This document shows, piece by piece, positions 30,685-32,058 of a DNA stretch of 32,058 nucleotides (positions are counted from its first letter, which is position 1; each line of letters opens with the position of its first letter). A program made the position numbers and the translations under genes. The stretch is from an uncultured Erysipelotrichaceae bacterium (GTDB lineage Bacteria > Bacillota_I > Bacilli_A > RF39 > UBA660). The notes under the pieces were generated by a model. It did no database searches, was not told where the DNA came from, and was given only the letters and a program-made list of their open reading frames with translations. Location of the stretch: the NCBI GenBank assembly GCA_902764145.1, contig CACWUS010000017.1, positions 1 to 32,058 on the forward strand, read 5' to 3'.

Positions 30685-31758
30685 ATGAATTATGTAATAA
30701 TAGGATTGTTAGTTATTGTAATTATTTTATTAATTATATTACTAGTTAGAAAAAATGATTATAGTGAAATTTCTGATAAACAAAATAGAACAGAAATAAA
30801 CATTATAAAAGAAATTGGTGATTTTAAACATGAATTTTCTAGTGATATGAACAAAGACTTTAATGCTTTAAATGATAGGATTGAAAGAAAACTAAATTTA
30901 ATGAATCAAAAAGTAAACGAGAAATTAGAGGACGGATTTGATAAAACAAATAAAACATTTAATGAAGTTATGGCAAGACTTACAAGAATAGATGAAGCTC
31001 AAAAGAAAATAGATGGTCTTGGAAATGAAATAGTATCATTAGAAAGTATTCTTACTGATAAAAAAAGTAGAGGTATCTTTGGAGAAGTTAATTTATATCA
31101 TATATTATCTTCAATATTTGGAGAAAAGAATGATAAAATATATCAGACTCAATATAAATTGTCAAATGATACATTAGCTGATGCTATAGTCTTTGGTCCA
31201 GAACCATTAGGGACTATATGCATTGATTCTAAATTTCCACTTGAAAACTACAGAAGACTTGTTGAAAAAGGGATATCATCTAGTGAAAGAGATTTAAGAA
31301 GTAAATCATTTGAAAGTGATGTTAAAAAACATATAGATGCAATAGCAGATAAATATATAATAAATGGAGAAACAACTGATCAAGCAATTATGTTTTTACC
31401 TGCAGAAGCAATATTTGCAGAAATAAATGCATATCATACTAATTTAATCAAATATGCAGCAAGTAAAAAAGTATGGATAACATCTCCAACAACATTAATG
31501 AGTTTACTTACAATTATTCAATCAGTACTAATGGGACTTGAAAGAGATAAATATACATCAGTAATACATGAAGAATTAAATAAATTAGGAATAGAATTTG
31601 GTCGCTATAGAGAAAGATGGGATAAATTATCAAGAAGTATTCAAACAGTAAGTAGTGACGTTGAAAATATACATAAAACAACTGAAAAAATTACTAAAAG
31701 ATTCGATTCAATTAACAATGTAAAAATTGAAGATGATAGTACTAATCTAATTGAATAG
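30685..31758 (+). CDS. rmuC: RmuC-family DNA recombination protein
   Basis: The 357-aa protein has an N-terminal membrane segment (about 2-22), a long coiled coil (about 30-120), and the RmuC nuclease-fold domain starting near SRGIFGEVNLYHILSSIF, with CIDSKFPLENYRRL and AIMFLPAEAIFAEI. RmuC family proteins limit DNA inversions at short inverted repeats and are thought to be nucleases of the restriction-endonuclease fold; D and K in IDSKFP fit the catalytic D-xK pattern. AGGTGAT precedes the ATG. A terminator follows at 31803. Confidence 0.92.
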   Translation: MNYVIIGLLVIVIILLIILLVRKNDYSEISDKQNRTEINIIKEIGDFKHEFSSDMNKDFNALNDRIERKLNLMNQKVNEKLEDGFDKTNKTFNEVMARLTRIDEAQKKIDGLGNEIVSLESILTDKKSRGIFGEVNLYHILSSIFGEKNDKIYQTQYKLSNDTLADAIVFGPEPLGTICIDSKFPLENYRRLVEKGISSSERDLRSKSFESDVKKHIDAIADKYIINGETTDQAIMFLPAEAIFAEINAYHTNLIKYAASKKVWITSPTTLMSLLTIIQSVLMGLERDKYTSVIHEELNKLGIEFGRYRERWDKLSRSIQTVSSDVENIHKTTEKITKRFDSINNVKIEDDSTNLIE

Positions 31759-31802
31759 TAAAACTTTTTATATTTTTCACAATATTTTAACATATATAAA
31801 AT

Positions 31803-31829
31803 AAAAGTTCTTTTAATTAAGAACTTTTT
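31803..31829 (+). terminator. Terminator after rmuC
   Basis: AAAAGTTCTT, 6-nt AT loop, AAGAACTTTT and further T. Confidence 0.75.
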
Positions 31830-31856
31830 AATTTATAATTATAATAGGTGAATAAT

Positions 31857-32058
31857 ATGAAGAAATATATAAAATATATTTTGATAGTAATATTAATGAT
31901 ACCAGTATTTTTATGTGCAGAAACATATAGTGAAGCAGTAACAAAATCAAAGGAGATACTAGGAAGAGAAGAATATGTAAATACATATGAAAAATATATA
32001 AAGAAGATAGATGCGAGTACAGGAGGAGAACTAATAAGTCTAGAGGAATATAAACTAA
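31857..32058 (+). CDS. Secreted protein, 5' part only (cut by window end)
   Basis: Sixty-seven codons are visible, starting at ATG after TAGGTGA, with TATAAT repeats at 31834-31845. Residues 1-20 form a signal peptide (MKKYIKYILIVILMIPVFLC then AETYS), so the mature protein is exported or lipid-linked through C20. The visible mature part is helical and Lys/Glu-rich. The frame is still open at base 32058, and no function can be given. Confidence 0.7.
   Translation, partial: MKKYIKYILIVILMIPVFLCAETYSEAVTKSKEILGREEYVNTYEKYIKKIDASTGGELISLEEYKL

Overview
The window is strongly AT-rich, gene-dense chromosome-like DNA from a low-GC Gram-positive anaerobe. Pyruvate:ferredoxin oxidoreductase points to anaerobic metabolism. 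Shine-Dalgarno sites of the GGTGAT and AAGGAGG type, Firmicutes-type extended -10 promoters, a lipobox protein, CsaA, an AzgA-type purine permease under a guanine riboswitch, and arginine codons that are nearly all AGA all fit the Bacilli/Mollicutes side of the Firmicutes, for example an uncultured gut lineage. TGG is the tryptophan codon and I see TGA only as a stop, so I assume the standard bacterial code. The species cannot be named from this sequence.

Layout. 157-3128: an alkaline-phosphatase-superfamily hydrolase coupled to csaA, then two extracytoplasmic thioredoxin-like proteins, one membrane-anchored with CGFC and one lipoprotein with CPWC. 3172-5701, minus strand: an arginase-family gene followed by a purine permease preceded by a guanine riboswitch. 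5790-8265: a small secreted-protein gene that looks decayed, with a lost ATG and a frameshift, then a large membrane-anchored surface protein. 8328-13943: the fused PFOR, a transglutaminase-like protein and a TIGR01212-type radical SAM protein. 13935-14449, minus strand: a 109-aa protein of unknown function with its own consensus promoter and a structured 5' leader of about 150 nt. 14537-17857: recG, yebC and two small genes of unknown function.

17880-28837 is the main accessory region: a type IV secretion system (T4SS). In order it has a VirB6-like polytopic protein, a PrgI/VirB3-like protein, a separate VirB4 N-terminal (TraC-like) protein, the VirB4 ATPase, a large anchored cell-wall protein (SpoIID-like plus M15-like domains, 16 extracytoplasmic cysteines), a single-span protein in the VirB8 position, and a VirD4/TraG coupling ATPase with an unusual repetitive tail. 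It carries most of the inner-membrane parts of a Gram-positive conjugation machine. I see no relaxase, integrase, origin-processing gene or direct repeat around it, and it lies between housekeeping genes (recG-yebC before; a rhodanese, a DedA/VTT protein and rmuC after). It may therefore be a resident, relaxase-less system that exports protein or DNA.

28860-32058: a minimal rhodanese, a VTT-domain membrane protein whose predicted transcript starts at its ATG, a 320-aa protein of unknown function, rmuC, and the beginning of a secreted protein cut by the window edge.

Regulation appears compact. Many genes have an extended -10 (TGnTATAAT) only 5-10 nt from a GGTGA-type ribosome site, giving very short leaders, and hairpin/U-run terminators separate most units. 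No tRNA, rRNA, CRISPR array or insertion sequence was seen.
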